A stretch of DNA of 64,000 bases, from assembly GCF_044772865.1 (NCBI RefSeq), contig NZ_CP173029.1, positions 1,736,001-1,800,000 on the forward strand, read 5' to 3'. The position numbers and the translations under genes are program-made. This DNA is from Algirhabdus cladophorae. Its GTDB lineage: Bacteria > Pseudomonadota > Alphaproteobacteria > Rhodobacterales > Rhodobacteraceae. The notes under the pieces are model-generated. The model was not told the DNA's origin. It did not search any database and saw nothing but the letters and a program-made list of their open reading frames with translations. The first letter of the stretch is position 1. Each line of letters begins with the position of its first letter. Positions 44,739 to 53,518 of this stretch are shown piece by piece.

Positions 44739-45566
44739 ATGACCGATCACAGCGACCAATTGATCCAAGACCCAGAGGGCGGGATGCCGCGCCTGTTGGA
44801 GATTATGCGCCGCTTGCGCGATCCCGACACCGGCTGCCCGTGGGACATCGAGCAGGATTTCAAGTCCATTGCCCCCTACACAATCGAAGAGGCCTACGAG
44901 GTTGCCGATGCCATCGAACGCCAGAATTGGCCTGAACTCGAGGGTGAATTGGGTGATTTACTACTGCAAACCGTCTATCACACAGCCATCGGTGCCGAAC
45001 TGGGCCATTTCACCTTTGACAGCGTGACCAAAAACATCGCCGACAAAATGGTTGCGCGTCATCCGCATGTATTCGGCGATGAAAGCCGGGAAAAATCTGC
45101 GGCTCAACAAACCGCCGATTGGGAAAAGATCAAAGCAGCAGAACGGGCTGGAAAGGCCCAAAAAGGCGCGTTGGACGGTGTCGCAGTGGGCCTGCCTGCG
45201 TTGTTGAGGGCAATGAAATTGCAAAAGCGCGCGGCCCGCGTTGGATTTGATTGGCCTGATACGGGCCATGTCTTGGACAAATTACTCGAGGAATCGCGCG
45301 AATTGGTCGAGGCCCGCGACACCAAGGATGCAGACGCCATGGAAGACGAAATGGGCGATTTGCTGTTTGTCATGGCCAATTTGGCACGCCATTTGGGGAT
45401 CGATCCAGAGGCTGCCCTGCGCCGTACCAATGCCAAGTTCACACGCCGATTTGCCAGTGTCGAGGCGGCCCTGGCCGCACGCGGAAAAACCCCTGATCAA
45501 TCAGACTTGACCGAGATGGATGCGCTTTGGGACGAGGTTAAAATCCGAGAAAAATCAGGGATCTAG
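44739..45566 (+). CDS. mazG: Nucleoside triphosphate pyrophosphohydrolase MazG
   Basis: MazG hydrolyses NTPs, including non-canonical ones, to NMP and pyrophosphate. The 275-residue chain has two MazG domains. The first carries the family opening CPWDIEQDFKSIAPYTIEEAYEV with EGELGDLLLQ. The second has ESRELVEARDTKDADAMEDEMGDLLFVMANLARHLG (key EEx..EExxD-type acids in EDEMGDLLF). It is a single gene facing a sulfotransferase-like gene that ends 11 bases away. Confidence 0.94.
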   Translation: MTDHSDQLIQDPEGGMPRLLEIMRRLRDPDTGCPWDIEQDFKSIAPYTIEEAYEVADAIERQNWPELEGELGDLLLQTVYHTAIGAELGHFTFDSVTKNIADKMVARHPHVFGDESREKSAAQQTADWEKIKAAERAGKAQKGALDGVAVGLPALLRAMKLQKRAARVGFDWPDTGHVLDKLLEESRELVEARDTKDADAMEDEMGDLLFVMANLARHLGIDPEAALRRTNAKFTRRFASVEAALAARGKTPDQSDLTEMDALWDEVKIREKSGI

Positions 45567-45576
45567 GGTGCAAATT

Positions 45577-46473
45577 TCATGTTTTTACCTGCGATACCTT
45601 TATTAGTTTCAGATCCGCGTTGTACCTCCGGGTAAAGGCTGCTTTCTGAGCTGCAGACAGCGGATTGAACTTGGATCCACCCGCGGACACTGAATGGTCC
45701 GCCTTGATCGCCGCCACCGTATCTGCATCTAAAGTCTCGCCTGCGTGAAATCTGGATTGAAGCGCCATAATCGCCTCTGCACTGGCAGAAACATTGGCGT
45801 TCTGGTGATCATCGACCAGCCCCTCGGGCACGGCCTTAATCATCTGCCCCAGCAACTCCGAATTACTGCCTCGGTCCACATAAGGAACAGCCCTTAAATC
45901 ACAACATTGTAAACCTTTTTTCAAAGCCTCTATCACCACAGGCCAGCCTCGGGTGATCTTTTGCAGATGCGGTAGCGCTTGGTCAAAATCGGGCATTTTG
46001 CGAATTTGGGCCAGTTGCGCATAGGCCGACACGAACAAATCGCCGTAATTGCGCATGACCAGCACCACTTGATCAGGACCACGTCCTACCTCGCCCGCAA
46101 GCCCCTGACGCAGGACATCGGCGCGCCGCCACAAACGAGAATAGAACTGCCCGCGATAAAACGGGGCCATGCGCCCAAGGATGTTTTCCTCACACACCAA
46201 CAGGGTTTTTGCCTGCGGACCTTGGGCAATTGCCCGCTGCACCCCGTTTATATGTGGCTCTAAAGCCTCTTTTGCCTTGAAAACCGCTGGATCAGGAAGT
46301 TTTAACCTAAGGTTACCTTCGCCTGAAATATCCCGCCCCGGGAAGCGCGCCGCGATACCTGCCTCAACCAGAAGTTGTTGATTTTGCGCCAAAAATCCCT
46401 GAAAACTGCCTGTTCCAGTGCGATGGGCGCCCACATGAAGCACCACGTGTTCAACTCTTTGTGTCTCGCCCAA
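45577..46473 (-). CDS. Sulfotransferase-like protein
   Basis: The N-terminal motif LHVGAHRTGTGSFQGFL resembles the PAPS 5'-phosphate loop of sulfotransferases (commonly H.G..KTGT.S.Q). A later segment, VVLVMRNYGDLFVSAYAQL, resembles the 3'-phosphate-binding region with its arginine and serine. The 298-residue length fits. There is no signal peptide or membrane span. The start is TTG at 46473 after AGGGG. An alternative internal start is possible. The acceptor substrate is unknown, and some proteins of this fold are not sulfotransferases. Confidence 0.65.
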   Translation of the reverse strand: MGETQRVEHVVLHVGAHRTGTGSFQGFLAQNQQLLVEAGIAARFPGRDISGEGNLRLKLPDPAVFKAKEALEPHINGVQRAIAQGPQAKTLLVCEENILGRMAPFYRGQFYSRLWRRADVLRQGLAGEVGRGPDQVVLVMRNYGDLFVSAYAQLAQIRKMPDFDQALPHLQKITRGWPVVIEALKKGLQCCDLRAVPYVDRGSNSELLGQMIKAVPEGLVDDHQNANVSASAEAIMALQSRFHAGETLDADTVAAIKADHSVSAGGSKFNPLSAAQKAAFTRRYNADLKLIKVSQVKT

Positions 46474-46597
46474 GCTTTTTGCCCCTATTTACTCTTTGTT
46501 AAGATTTTGTCAGCCTTGACCAAATTCTCCAAGACAATCCGACGTGCACGGGCTTTTTCAAAGCTTTTAGTGTCGTTTGTGCATGAAAGTATCGTAA

Positions 46598-47539
46598 ATG
46601 GCCCCGCGCAAAATCATAATCGACACAGACCCCGGACAAGACGATGCCGTGGCAATTCTATTGGCACTGGCCTCGCCGGAAGACCTCGACGTTCTGGGCA
46701 TCACAGCGGTCGCAGGCAATGTGCCGCTTGCGTTGACTGCCAAAAATACACGTATTGTCTGTGAGTTAGCGGACCGTATTGATGTGCCTGTCTTTGCAGG
46801 ATGTGAGGCCCCAATCAGCCGCAAATTAGTCACCGCCGAGCATGTGCATGGCAAGTCGGGTTTGGACGGGCCACAAATGACTGACCCCACAATGCCTTTG
46901 CAACAACAACATGCCGTTGATTTCATTATTGAAACCCTTGAGGCAGAACCGGCCAACACAATCACGCTTTGTGCCTTGGGGCCCCTGACGAACATCGGAG
47001 TGGCCTTTCAAAGGGCCCCGCATCTGATGGAGAAAGTCCAACAGATTGTATTGATGGGCGGGGCGTATTTTGAGGTTGGCAACATTACACCATCTGCAGA
47101 ATTCAACATTTATGTCGACCCAGAAGCCGCTGATATTGTGTTTAAATCTGGAATTGACATTGTTGTAATTCCGCTGGATGCGACCCATGGCGCCTTGGCA
47201 ACGCAACCCCGCGTTGATGCCTTCGCCGCATTGGGATCCCGCGTCGGCACAATGGTGGCAGAATGGACCAGCTTTTTCGAACGCTTCGACAAGGAAAAAT
47301 ACGGATCTGCAGGCGCACCACTGCACGACCCCTGTGTGATCGCCTACCTCATTGATCCAGACATGTTTGATGGCAGGTTCATCAACGTCGAGATCGAAAC
47401 AACATCAGAACTGACCCTCGGTATGACAGTGGCAGACTGGTGGCGCGTCTCGGGCCGTCCGGCGAACGCTACTTTCATCGGCTCAGTGCAATCTGATCGG
47501 TTCTTTGACCTCTTGATTGACCGTTTGGCACGGTTCTAG
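46598..47539 (+). CDS. Nucleoside hydrolase (IunH/RihA type)
   Basis: This enzyme splits the N-glycosidic bond of ribonucleosides for base salvage. The calcium-binding N-terminal motif IIDTDPGQDDAVAI is intact, as is the second conserved region TLCALGPLTNI and the C-terminal active-site HDPC (LHDPCVIAYL). At 313 residues the length is normal. Purine or pyrimidine preference cannot be decided. SelO starts three bases after its stop. Confidence 0.92.
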   Translation: MAPRKIIIDTDPGQDDAVAILLALASPEDLDVLGITAVAGNVPLALTAKNTRIVCELADRIDVPVFAGCEAPISRKLVTAEHVHGKSGLDGPQMTDPTMPLQQQHAVDFIIETLEAEPANTITLCALGPLTNIGVAFQRAPHLMEKVQQIVLMGGAYFEVGNITPSAEFNIYVDPEAADIVFKSGIDIVVIPLDATHGALATQPRVDAFAALGSRVGTMVAEWTSFFERFDKEKYGSAGAPLHDPCVIAYLIDPDMFDGRFINVEIETTSELTLGMTVADWWRVSGRPANATFIGSVQSDRFFDLLIDRLARF

Positions 47540-47542
47540 GCC

Positions 47543-48931
47543 ATGGCGCAGTTTGACAACAGCTATGCCCGGCTGCCAGCGCAGATGTTCAGCCAAACGG
47601 CCCCGACACCTGTTAAAGCGCCGGAATTACTGGCTTTTAATGATGCTCTGGCCGCACAACTGGGCTTACCCAAGGATGCCGAGATCTGGGCGGGAAACCA
47701 GCCCTTAGAAGGCAGCATGCCGATTGCACAGGTCTATGCGGGCCATCAGTTCGGCCACTGGAACCCACAACTGGGCGATGGACGTGCAGTATTGCTAGGC
47801 GAGGTTCTAGACGCCAGCGGGGCACGTTTCGATGTCCAGCTCAAGGGGTCCGGGCCTACGCCTTACAGCCGTCGCGGTGATGGGCGGGCGTGGCTGGGCC
47901 CTGTGTTGCGCGAATATGTGGTCAGCGAAGCAATGCACCACTTGGCCATTCCCACGACCCGTGCACTTGCGGCCACAGCCACGGGCGAGACGGTGATCCG
48001 CGAGGGGCTGTTTCCCGGGGCCGTGATCACGCGCGTGGCCAGCAGTCACATCCGCGTCGGCACTTTTCAATTTTTTGCCTCACAGGACGATCTTGAGGCG
48101 TTGCAGGCCCTGACGGATCACGTCATCGCCCGCCATGCGCCCCATGCCACCGGCCCCTTGGAATTGCTGCAACATGTGGTGCAAAAGCAGGCGGATTTGG
48201 TGGCCGCTTGGATGTCGGTTGGGTTTATCCACGGCGTAATGAATACTGACAATTGCTCAGTGCCCGGTCTGACGATTGATTACGGTCCTTGCGCCTTTAT
48301 GGATCGCTACAACCCGCGTCAGGTGTTTTCCAGCATCGATCAACAAGGGCGCTATGCCTATCAAAACCAGCCACAAATTGCCGCTTGGAACCTTGCGCAG
48401 TTTGCTACGGCTTTGCTGCCCCTGATGGCGGATCGAGAACAGGCCATTGAAACCTTCACGGCGGCTGTGAATGCATTTGGTCCGGCGTTTCAGGCCGCTT
48501 GGTTGGCACGGTTCGGGGCCAAAATCGGTCTGACCGATGCCACCGAAGATGATTTGCCGATGATTGAGGCCCTTTTGGTCTTGATGGCAAAGGATGGCGC
48601 GGATTTTACCAACGCGTTCCGTGGCCTCAGTGGGCAAGCCCCTCAGGATCAATTCACCGATCAGGCGGCTTTTGGGGCATGGCATGAGGCGTGGTTGGCA
48701 CGGCTTGGCCCGTTTGAGGCAGCAAAACCCATTATGGATTCAGCAAACCCCGCAATTATCCCGCGCAATCACCGGATCGAACAAATGATCACTGCAGCAG
48801 TTGAGGGCGATATGGCCCCGTTTCATCGCTTGGGCGCGGCCCTGCGCACGCCCTTTGTGGCGAGCGACGGCGATCTGACCCGGCCCCCGTCGGACGCTGA
48901 AATCGTACCAGCTACGTTTTGTGGCACCTAG
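47543..48931 (+). CDS. selO: SelO / YdiU-family protein adenylyltransferase
   Basis: SelO is a pseudokinase-fold enzyme that transfers AMP to protein hydroxyls and has been linked to redox stress. Motifs visible in the 462 residues are YAGHQFGHWNPQLGDGRA, the LKGSGPTPYSRRGDGRA loop, MNTDNCSVPGLTIDYGP and the very C-terminal TFCGT. That cysteine sits where eukaryotic SelO has selenocysteine. It follows the nucleoside hydrolase by three bases. Its TAG stop shares bases with the stop of the convergent EamA gene (CTAG at 48928-48931). Confidence 0.93.
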   Translation: MAQFDNSYARLPAQMFSQTAPTPVKAPELLAFNDALAAQLGLPKDAEIWAGNQPLEGSMPIAQVYAGHQFGHWNPQLGDGRAVLLGEVLDASGARFDVQLKGSGPTPYSRRGDGRAWLGPVLREYVVSEAMHHLAIPTTRALAATATGETVIREGLFPGAVITRVASSHIRVGTFQFFASQDDLEALQALTDHVIARHAPHATGPLELLQHVVQKQADLVAAWMSVGFIHGVMNTDNCSVPGLTIDYGPCAFMDRYNPRQVFSSIDQQGRYAYQNQPQIAAWNLAQFATALLPLMADREQAIETFTAAVNAFGPAFQAAWLARFGAKIGLTDATEDDLPMIEALLVLMAKDGADFTNAFRGLSGQAPQDQFTDQAAFGAWHEAWLARLGPFEAAKPIMDSANPAIIPRNHRIEQMITAAVEGDMAPFHRLGAALRTPFVASDGDLTRPPSDAEIVPATFCGT

Positions 48932-49818
48932 GTGGAAAGGGGCTTTGGCAGGTTGATCAGGACAAGGCCAAAAGCGACCAAAACCAATGATATCAGCAAT
49001 ATGGGCCCCACTGGATCGTTCAACAGCAACCAGCCCATGGCCACGCCAAAGACAGGCGACAAAAAGCTGAACGAGGCGACTTGCGAGGCGGGATAACGGC
49101 GCAACAACCAAAACCAGAACAAAAATCCAGCGCTGGCCACACAAAGCGTTTGAAATGCCAGCGACCACAAATGGATCGGCTCCAGTGCCCGGATCGCAGG
49201 GCCAAAGAACAGGCTCGCCCCCAACAAAAGCGGTGCAGAAATACTAACTTGCCACATCAATTGCATTTCGGGTTTCACATCCCGCAGTGGCGAGGCTTTG
49301 GCCAACAGCGCAATCGCAGCCCACAGCCACGCAGCCAGAAGCGCGCAGATATCGCCAGCCAAGTTGCCACTGCCTGACGCGCTCACACCGTTGAAAATGG
49401 CAAGGGCCACCCCCGCAAAGGCCGCAATCAGGCCGATGGATTTGCGTAGATGCAAATGCTCGCCCAGCAGAAAATGCGCCGCCAGTGCCAGCCACAACGG
49501 CATAGAATAGAAAATGACAGATGCCCGGGCCACTGTCGTTAAATCCAGCGCCGTGAACAAAAACATGAACTCGATGCCAAAGGCGCAGCCCACAGCGATC
49601 CCAGCCCAGCGGGCCGTTTGAAAATCCAACGTGATGCCGCGCAGCCACATCCAAAACCCGATGCAGGCAATCGCCCCGACCGATCGCACCCCAGCCATGA
49701 ACACGGGTTGCAGCCCCTCACTGGCCAGTTTGATCGCCACTTGATTAAACGCCAATAACACCGAAAAGCAGATCAGCGAGGCAGCCCCGAAGGCATCAAT
49801 TTGGGATTTGGGCGTCAT
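48928..49818 (-). CDS. EamA/DMT-family transporter, first copy
   Basis: This inner-membrane protein of 296 residues has ten hydrophobic segments in two five-helix EamA halves, the usual drug/metabolite exporter layout. I start it at 49818 (MTPKSQIDAFGAASL) because the frame further upstream reads into the region before the antiporter and lacks family features. The substrate is unknown; amino acids or other metabolites are typical. It diverges from the antiporter gene. Confidence 0.88.
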   Translation of the reverse strand: MTPKSQIDAFGAASLICFSVLLAFNQVAIKLASEGLQPVFMAGVRSVGAIACIGFWMWLRGITLDFQTARWAGIAVGCAFGIEFMFLFTALDLTTVARASVIFYSMPLWLALAAHFLLGEHLHLRKSIGLIAAFAGVALAIFNGVSASGSGNLAGDICALLAAWLWAAIALLAKASPLRDVKPEMQLMWQVSISAPLLLGASLFFGPAIRALEPIHLWSLAFQTLCVASAGFLFWFWLLRRYPASQVASFSFLSPVFGVAMGWLLLNDPVGPILLISLVLVAFGLVLINLPKPLST

Positions 49819-49924
49819 GACACAAGCGGTGCCTGCAATCGGCGCAAGTGGCAAGATCAAAATCGCTGCTGGTTTCAAGCCGCCGCCTCGTGATAGCCAC
49901 AAAGCAGTAAAAGGAACGACTCCC

Positions 49925-51172
49925 ATGACACTCCTTCAAATCGCCAGCCTGTTGATTGTCTTGGCTGCGGCCTTTGGCACGATCAATTACCTGTTCCTGA
50001 AACTGCCCTCTGCCATCGGGATCTTGGTGGTCGCACTCTTTGCATCGCTTGCTTTGATGGGATTGGATGTGCTGGTGCCCTCTCTTGGTGTGGCCACAGC
50101 GATACGGGCCGAAGTCACGGCATTTGAGTTTTCCGACGCCTTGCTTGAGGGCATGTTGGGTCTGTTGCTGTTTGCTGGCGCTTTACATGTCAAGCTCGCG
50201 GATCTGCGGCAGCAATGGGTGTTGGTCTCGCTTATGGCGACCATTGGCGTGGCCCTGTCCACGGCTGTGGTAGGCTTTGGCTTTAGCTGGCTCACGGGCA
50301 TGCCGCTGTTGGTGGCTTTGGTGTTCGGATCTTTGATCTCGCCCACGGATCCTGTGGCAGTACTGGGCGTTTTGCGCGAGGCCAACCTGCAAAAGTCGCT
50401 TGAGACCAAGATCGCGGGTGAAAGCCTGTTTAACGATGGTGTGGGCTATGTGGTCTTTTTGATCCTTGTTGGGCTGGCCTTCCCCACAGACGATCATCAC
50501 GGATCCGGCGTGAGTGGTGCGGTGATGCTATTTGTGCAAGAGGCCTTTGGTGGGGCGATGCTGGGGATCATTCTGGGCTGGCTGACATTTCGGGTCATGC
50601 GCCACATTGATGACTATTCCCTAGAAGTCCTGCTGACCCTTGCTCTGGCTATGGGCGGCTACACCTTGGCTGTCTGGTTGCATGTGAGTGCCCCGATCAT
50701 GGCCGTCTGCGCGGGATTGTTGATTGGCGATGTTGGCACCAAATACGGGATGTCGGCCACCACCAAGCAATATGTCGACGGGTTTTGGCAATTGATTGAT
50801 GAGATCCTCAACGCGATCTTGTTCCTTATGATCGGGTTTGAGGTGTTTGCCGTGGCCTTTAACTGGGATTTTGTGACCATCGGGGCTGCCTCAATTGCAC
50901 TGGCACTGGTCGGTCGATTGGCCGCCGTTTGGGTGCCTGTCACTTTGGGTCGCCCTTTTCGCGACTATAGCGCCGGCATTGTGCCGATCATGACGTGGGG
51001 TGGTCTTAAGGGTGGGATCAGTGTGGCCCTTGCCCTGTCCCTGCCCGACAGCGAATGGAAACCCCTGATCCTGACCGTCACCTATATCATCGTGCTCTTT
51101 TCGATCATCGTCCAAGGCCTGACGATTGCCCCCTTGGCCAAGCGCCTCAGCGCCCCTCGGGTGCCGGACTAA
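49925..51172 (+). CDS. Sodium/proton antiporter (CPA1, NhaP-type)
   Basis: This integral membrane exchanger of about 415 residues has 12-13 hydrophobic segments. CPA1 signatures are clear: LISPTDPVAVLGVL with the transport aspartate region, and ESLFNDGVGYVVF with the conserved Asn-Asp. It starts at 49925 (AAGGA nine bases before). It would exchange sodium or potassium for protons, useful in a marine organism. Its last 26 bases overlap the 3' end of the convergent AraC gene. Confidence 0.92.
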   Translation: MTLLQIASLLIVLAAAFGTINYLFLKLPSAIGILVVALFASLALMGLDVLVPSLGVATAIRAEVTAFEFSDALLEGMLGLLLFAGALHVKLADLRQQWVLVSLMATIGVALSTAVVGFGFSWLTGMPLLVALVFGSLISPTDPVAVLGVLREANLQKSLETKIAGESLFNDGVGYVVFLILVGLAFPTDDHHGSGVSGAVMLFVQEAFGGAMLGIILGWLTFRVMRHIDDYSLEVLLTLALAMGGYTLAVWLHVSAPIMAVCAGLLIGDVGTKYGMSATTKQYVDGFWQLIDEILNAILFLMIGFEVFAVAFNWDFVTIGAASIALALVGRLAAVWVPVTLGRPFRDYSAGIVPIMTWGGLKGGISVALALSLPDSEWKPLILTVTYIIVLFSIIVQGLTIAPLAKRLSAPRVPD

Positions 51173-52193
51173 CGCCTGCGATGCTTTGACTTTTGCGGTA
51201 GCTTGCGGGGCTTTGGCCGTATTTGCGTTGAAACTCGCGATAGAAATTTGACCGAGTCAAAAAGCCGGACTGTTCCATCACCACGCTCACACTGTCGCGG
51301 GTCGCCACCAGCATCTGGGCTGCATGGGCCAAACGGTGATCGTTAACATATTGAGACACATTCATGCCCTTGCTTTGATTGATCGCGGCAGACAAAGCGC
51401 GCGCTGGAACATGCAGCCGTTTGGCCAGACGATCCACTGTCAATTCCGTGTCGAGATACAGTTGCGTCTCGCCCAAAAACGCATCTGCCGTCGCGGCAAG
51501 GCCTGTTTCGTCAGATGGGTTTTCCACTGCGGTCTGACTTTGTCCCCCGCGCGCTGCAAATCGGGGGACCGCTACGATAATCGCAAGGATAAGCCCGAAC
51601 ATAACCACCGACCCGTAAGAGATCAGCGTCACGGCATCCTCGACGCGTCTGAGGGCAAAACTGATCGCAATGGCGCCGTCCATAACAAAGAAAGCCAGCA
51701 AAAACAGAACCGCCCACAGCATCCAACGGCGCAGGGCCTCGGCTTGTTCGATGGGCGCGCGGGTGACATGGTTGGGGCCTTTGCGCCACATCCAAAAGAG
51801 CGCGACGAGGTAGATCAAATAGCTGACCCCAATCAGCGCCTCCCAACCAAAGAACTGTTTGAACAGGACCGACGGCACCACCATCAGGGCCACGGCAAAC
51901 CCCAGATGAGCCGCTGTGCGACGGGCCATATGAGTGCCACCTTCGGTGAAGCTGACAAAGCCAAGGTACAACAGTGGCCCCGCCAAAAACGGCAGGCTGC
52001 GCTGGATCGGGATCAGCCCCTCAATCCCGTAGCCAAAGCGCAAGCCCACAAGGAAACTGCCCACAGCCACCAGAACAAAGAACGCCACAAAAAACCAGCG
52101 CCCCACGACTTTGCCAAGCTCCAACCGCGCCACCAGCACCGCCGCAACCAGTGCCAAGCCGAATGTTATGATGGGCAGAGGAAAGTTGATCAT
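51147..52193 (-). CDS. Membrane-bound AraC-family transcriptional regulator
   Basis: Residues 1-210 contain about seven hydrophobic segments (for example FGLALVAAVLVARL and WMLWAVLFLLAFFVMDGA). A short linker leads to a C-terminal AraC DNA-binding domain with two helix-turn-helix elements (TVDRLAKRLHV region, and SVSVVMEQSGFLTRSNFYREFQRKYGQSPASYR, of which the ends are diagnostic). It is therefore a membrane-tethered sensor-regulator. The start may be 52193 or 52217; both are preceded by GGGCGGG. It diverges from a secreted hydrolase gene that could be its target. Confidence 0.88.
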   Translation of the reverse strand: MINFPLPIITFGLALVAAVLVARLELGKVVGRWFFVAFFVLVAVGSFLVGLRFGYGIEGLIPIQRSLPFLAGPLLYLGFVSFTEGGTHMARRTAAHLGFAVALMVVPSVLFKQFFGWEALIGVSYLIYLVALFWMWRKGPNHVTRAPIEQAEALRRWMLWAVLFLLAFFVMDGAIAISFALRRVEDAVTLISYGSVVMFGLILAIIVAVPRFAARGGQSQTAVENPSDETGLAATADAFLGETQLYLDTELTVDRLAKRLHVPARALSAAINQSKGMNVSQYVNDHRLAHAAQMLVATRDSVSVVMEQSGFLTRSNFYREFQRKYGQSPASYRKSQSIAGVSPAPEGR

Positions 52194-52387
52194 CCCGCCC
52201 GATACCCAGCGTGGCATCCCGCCCCGTATCCAAATGTCCCGATCTGCACCATTTTTTGTCCTGTATTCCGCCTGCGGTGTCCTTGATCACGATCTAGGAC
52301 AGGCAAACACCTCTCAACCCATTGTTTCGCAGTCTTTTTCTGTCCAGTTCAGGGGCATCAAAACCCACAACACCGGAGACACGGACA

Positions 52388-53419
52388 ATGAAAACTCTAA
52401 CCTTAACTGCAAGCCTAATCGCCTCAGCCTGTGCTGCAACCCCCTTGCTCGCTGAGGATTTAAACACTGGCCTCCAACAGATCGCTATTGCAGATCCGCA
52501 GGGCCAACGTCCCTTGGACGGCTTCCTGTTCTATCCCACAAAAGATACCGACACCACGCCATCCCTGGGCAATCCCGTTTGGGCAAGCCTGCCGATTGTT
52601 GCGGATGCAGCCACCCTGCCCCAACGCCATCCTCTGGTTTTGATGTCTCACGGCATGTTCGGCAATGCGCGAAATCAGGCATGGCTGGCGGCCCAACTTA
52701 CCCAGCAGGGCTATATGGTTGCCGCGATCAATCATCCGGGCACAACCACGTTCAACCGTGACCCTGATCAGCGGCGCATGCTTTGGGAACGGCCAAAGGA
52801 TATCTCGCGCGCGCTCACACATCTGTTGCGCGATCCTGCCACCATGGAACTGATAGACCCCGACCGGATCTATATGGCCGGCCATTCGCTGGGCGGGTTT
52901 ACGGCCGTTGCCTTGGCCGGTGGGCGCTACGATGCAGCAGGGCTTGATGCGTTTTGCGCGGCCTCAACCGATGATCTGGTTTGCGGCATTTTCCAAGGCT
53001 GGCAGGTTGCCCAAACCAATGCGGATCGCGCTATGATGGAACAAGATCTGTCGGACAACCGGATCAAAGCCTTTGCGGTTTTTGATCTTGGCGGCACCCA
53101 GACCTTTGACGCCCAGTCCTTGGGGGCCATTGATACGCCTTTGCTGGTTTACGGCGCACCCATTGCCAATTCAGGCATCGATCTGGACGTTGAATCGCGC
53201 GATTTAATAACCAAAACACCTCCAGCCCTGACCACTTATCTGGAACCGGCAGACCTCGCCCATTTTGACTTTCTTGGGCAATGCACTGCCAAAGGTCTGG
53301 CAATCCTGCGCGAGGAAGAACCGCAAGATGCCTTCGTTTGTGAAAACGGCACGGAACCACGTGCGGCACACCATGCCCAGATTGCACAAACTGTTTCGGC
53401 CTTCTTCGCCGGGCACTAA
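52388..53419 (+). CDS. Exported alpha/beta hydrolase (dienelactone hydrolase / PAF-acetylhydrolase-like)
   Basis: This 343-residue protein starts at 52388 with a signal peptide (LTLTASLIASACAATPLLAE). The alpha/beta hydrolase fold is shown by HPLVLMSHGMFGN and the nucleophile elbow AGHSLGGF with Ser167. Four further cysteines occur in the mature chain, consistent with a periplasmic or secreted location. The substrate, probably an ester or lactone, is not readable. It diverges from the membrane AraC regulator and is followed by another exported hydrolase. Confidence 0.87.
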   Translation: MKTLTLTASLIASACAATPLLAEDLNTGLQQIAIADPQGQRPLDGFLFYPTKDTDTTPSLGNPVWASLPIVADAATLPQRHPLVLMSHGMFGNARNQAWLAAQLTQQGYMVAAINHPGTTTFNRDPDQRRMLWERPKDISRALTHLLRDPATMELIDPDRIYMAGHSLGGFTAVALAGGRYDAAGLDAFCAASTDDLVCGIFQGWQVAQTNADRAMMEQDLSDNRIKAFAVFDLGGTQTFDAQSLGAIDTPLLVYGAPIANSGIDLDVESRDLITKTPPALTTYLEPADLAHFDFLGQCTAKGLAILREEEPQDAFVCENGTEPRAAHHAQIAQTVSAFFAGH

Positions 53420-53428
53420 ACCCCTCAA

Positions 53429-53454
53429 CTGCCCCGGCCAATACGCTGGGGCAG
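53429..53454 (+). terminator. Hairpin after the exported hydrolase gene
   Basis: CTGCCCC pairs with GGGGCAG around a 12-base loop ten bases after the stop, followed by CTTTCC. Without a clean T run it is only a probable terminator. Confidence 0.45.
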
Positions 53455-53518
53455 CTTTCCATTTGATCAAGGGTTCACTAGGCTTGCGCGACCACTCCTT
53501 CTATCCAAGGCCCTGCCA

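Noticed and set aside
51324..52286. 320-codon plus-strand open frame opposite the AraC-family gene
   Set aside because: The translation is Gln/His/Arg-rich and lies antisense to membrane spans and a helix-turn-helix domain.
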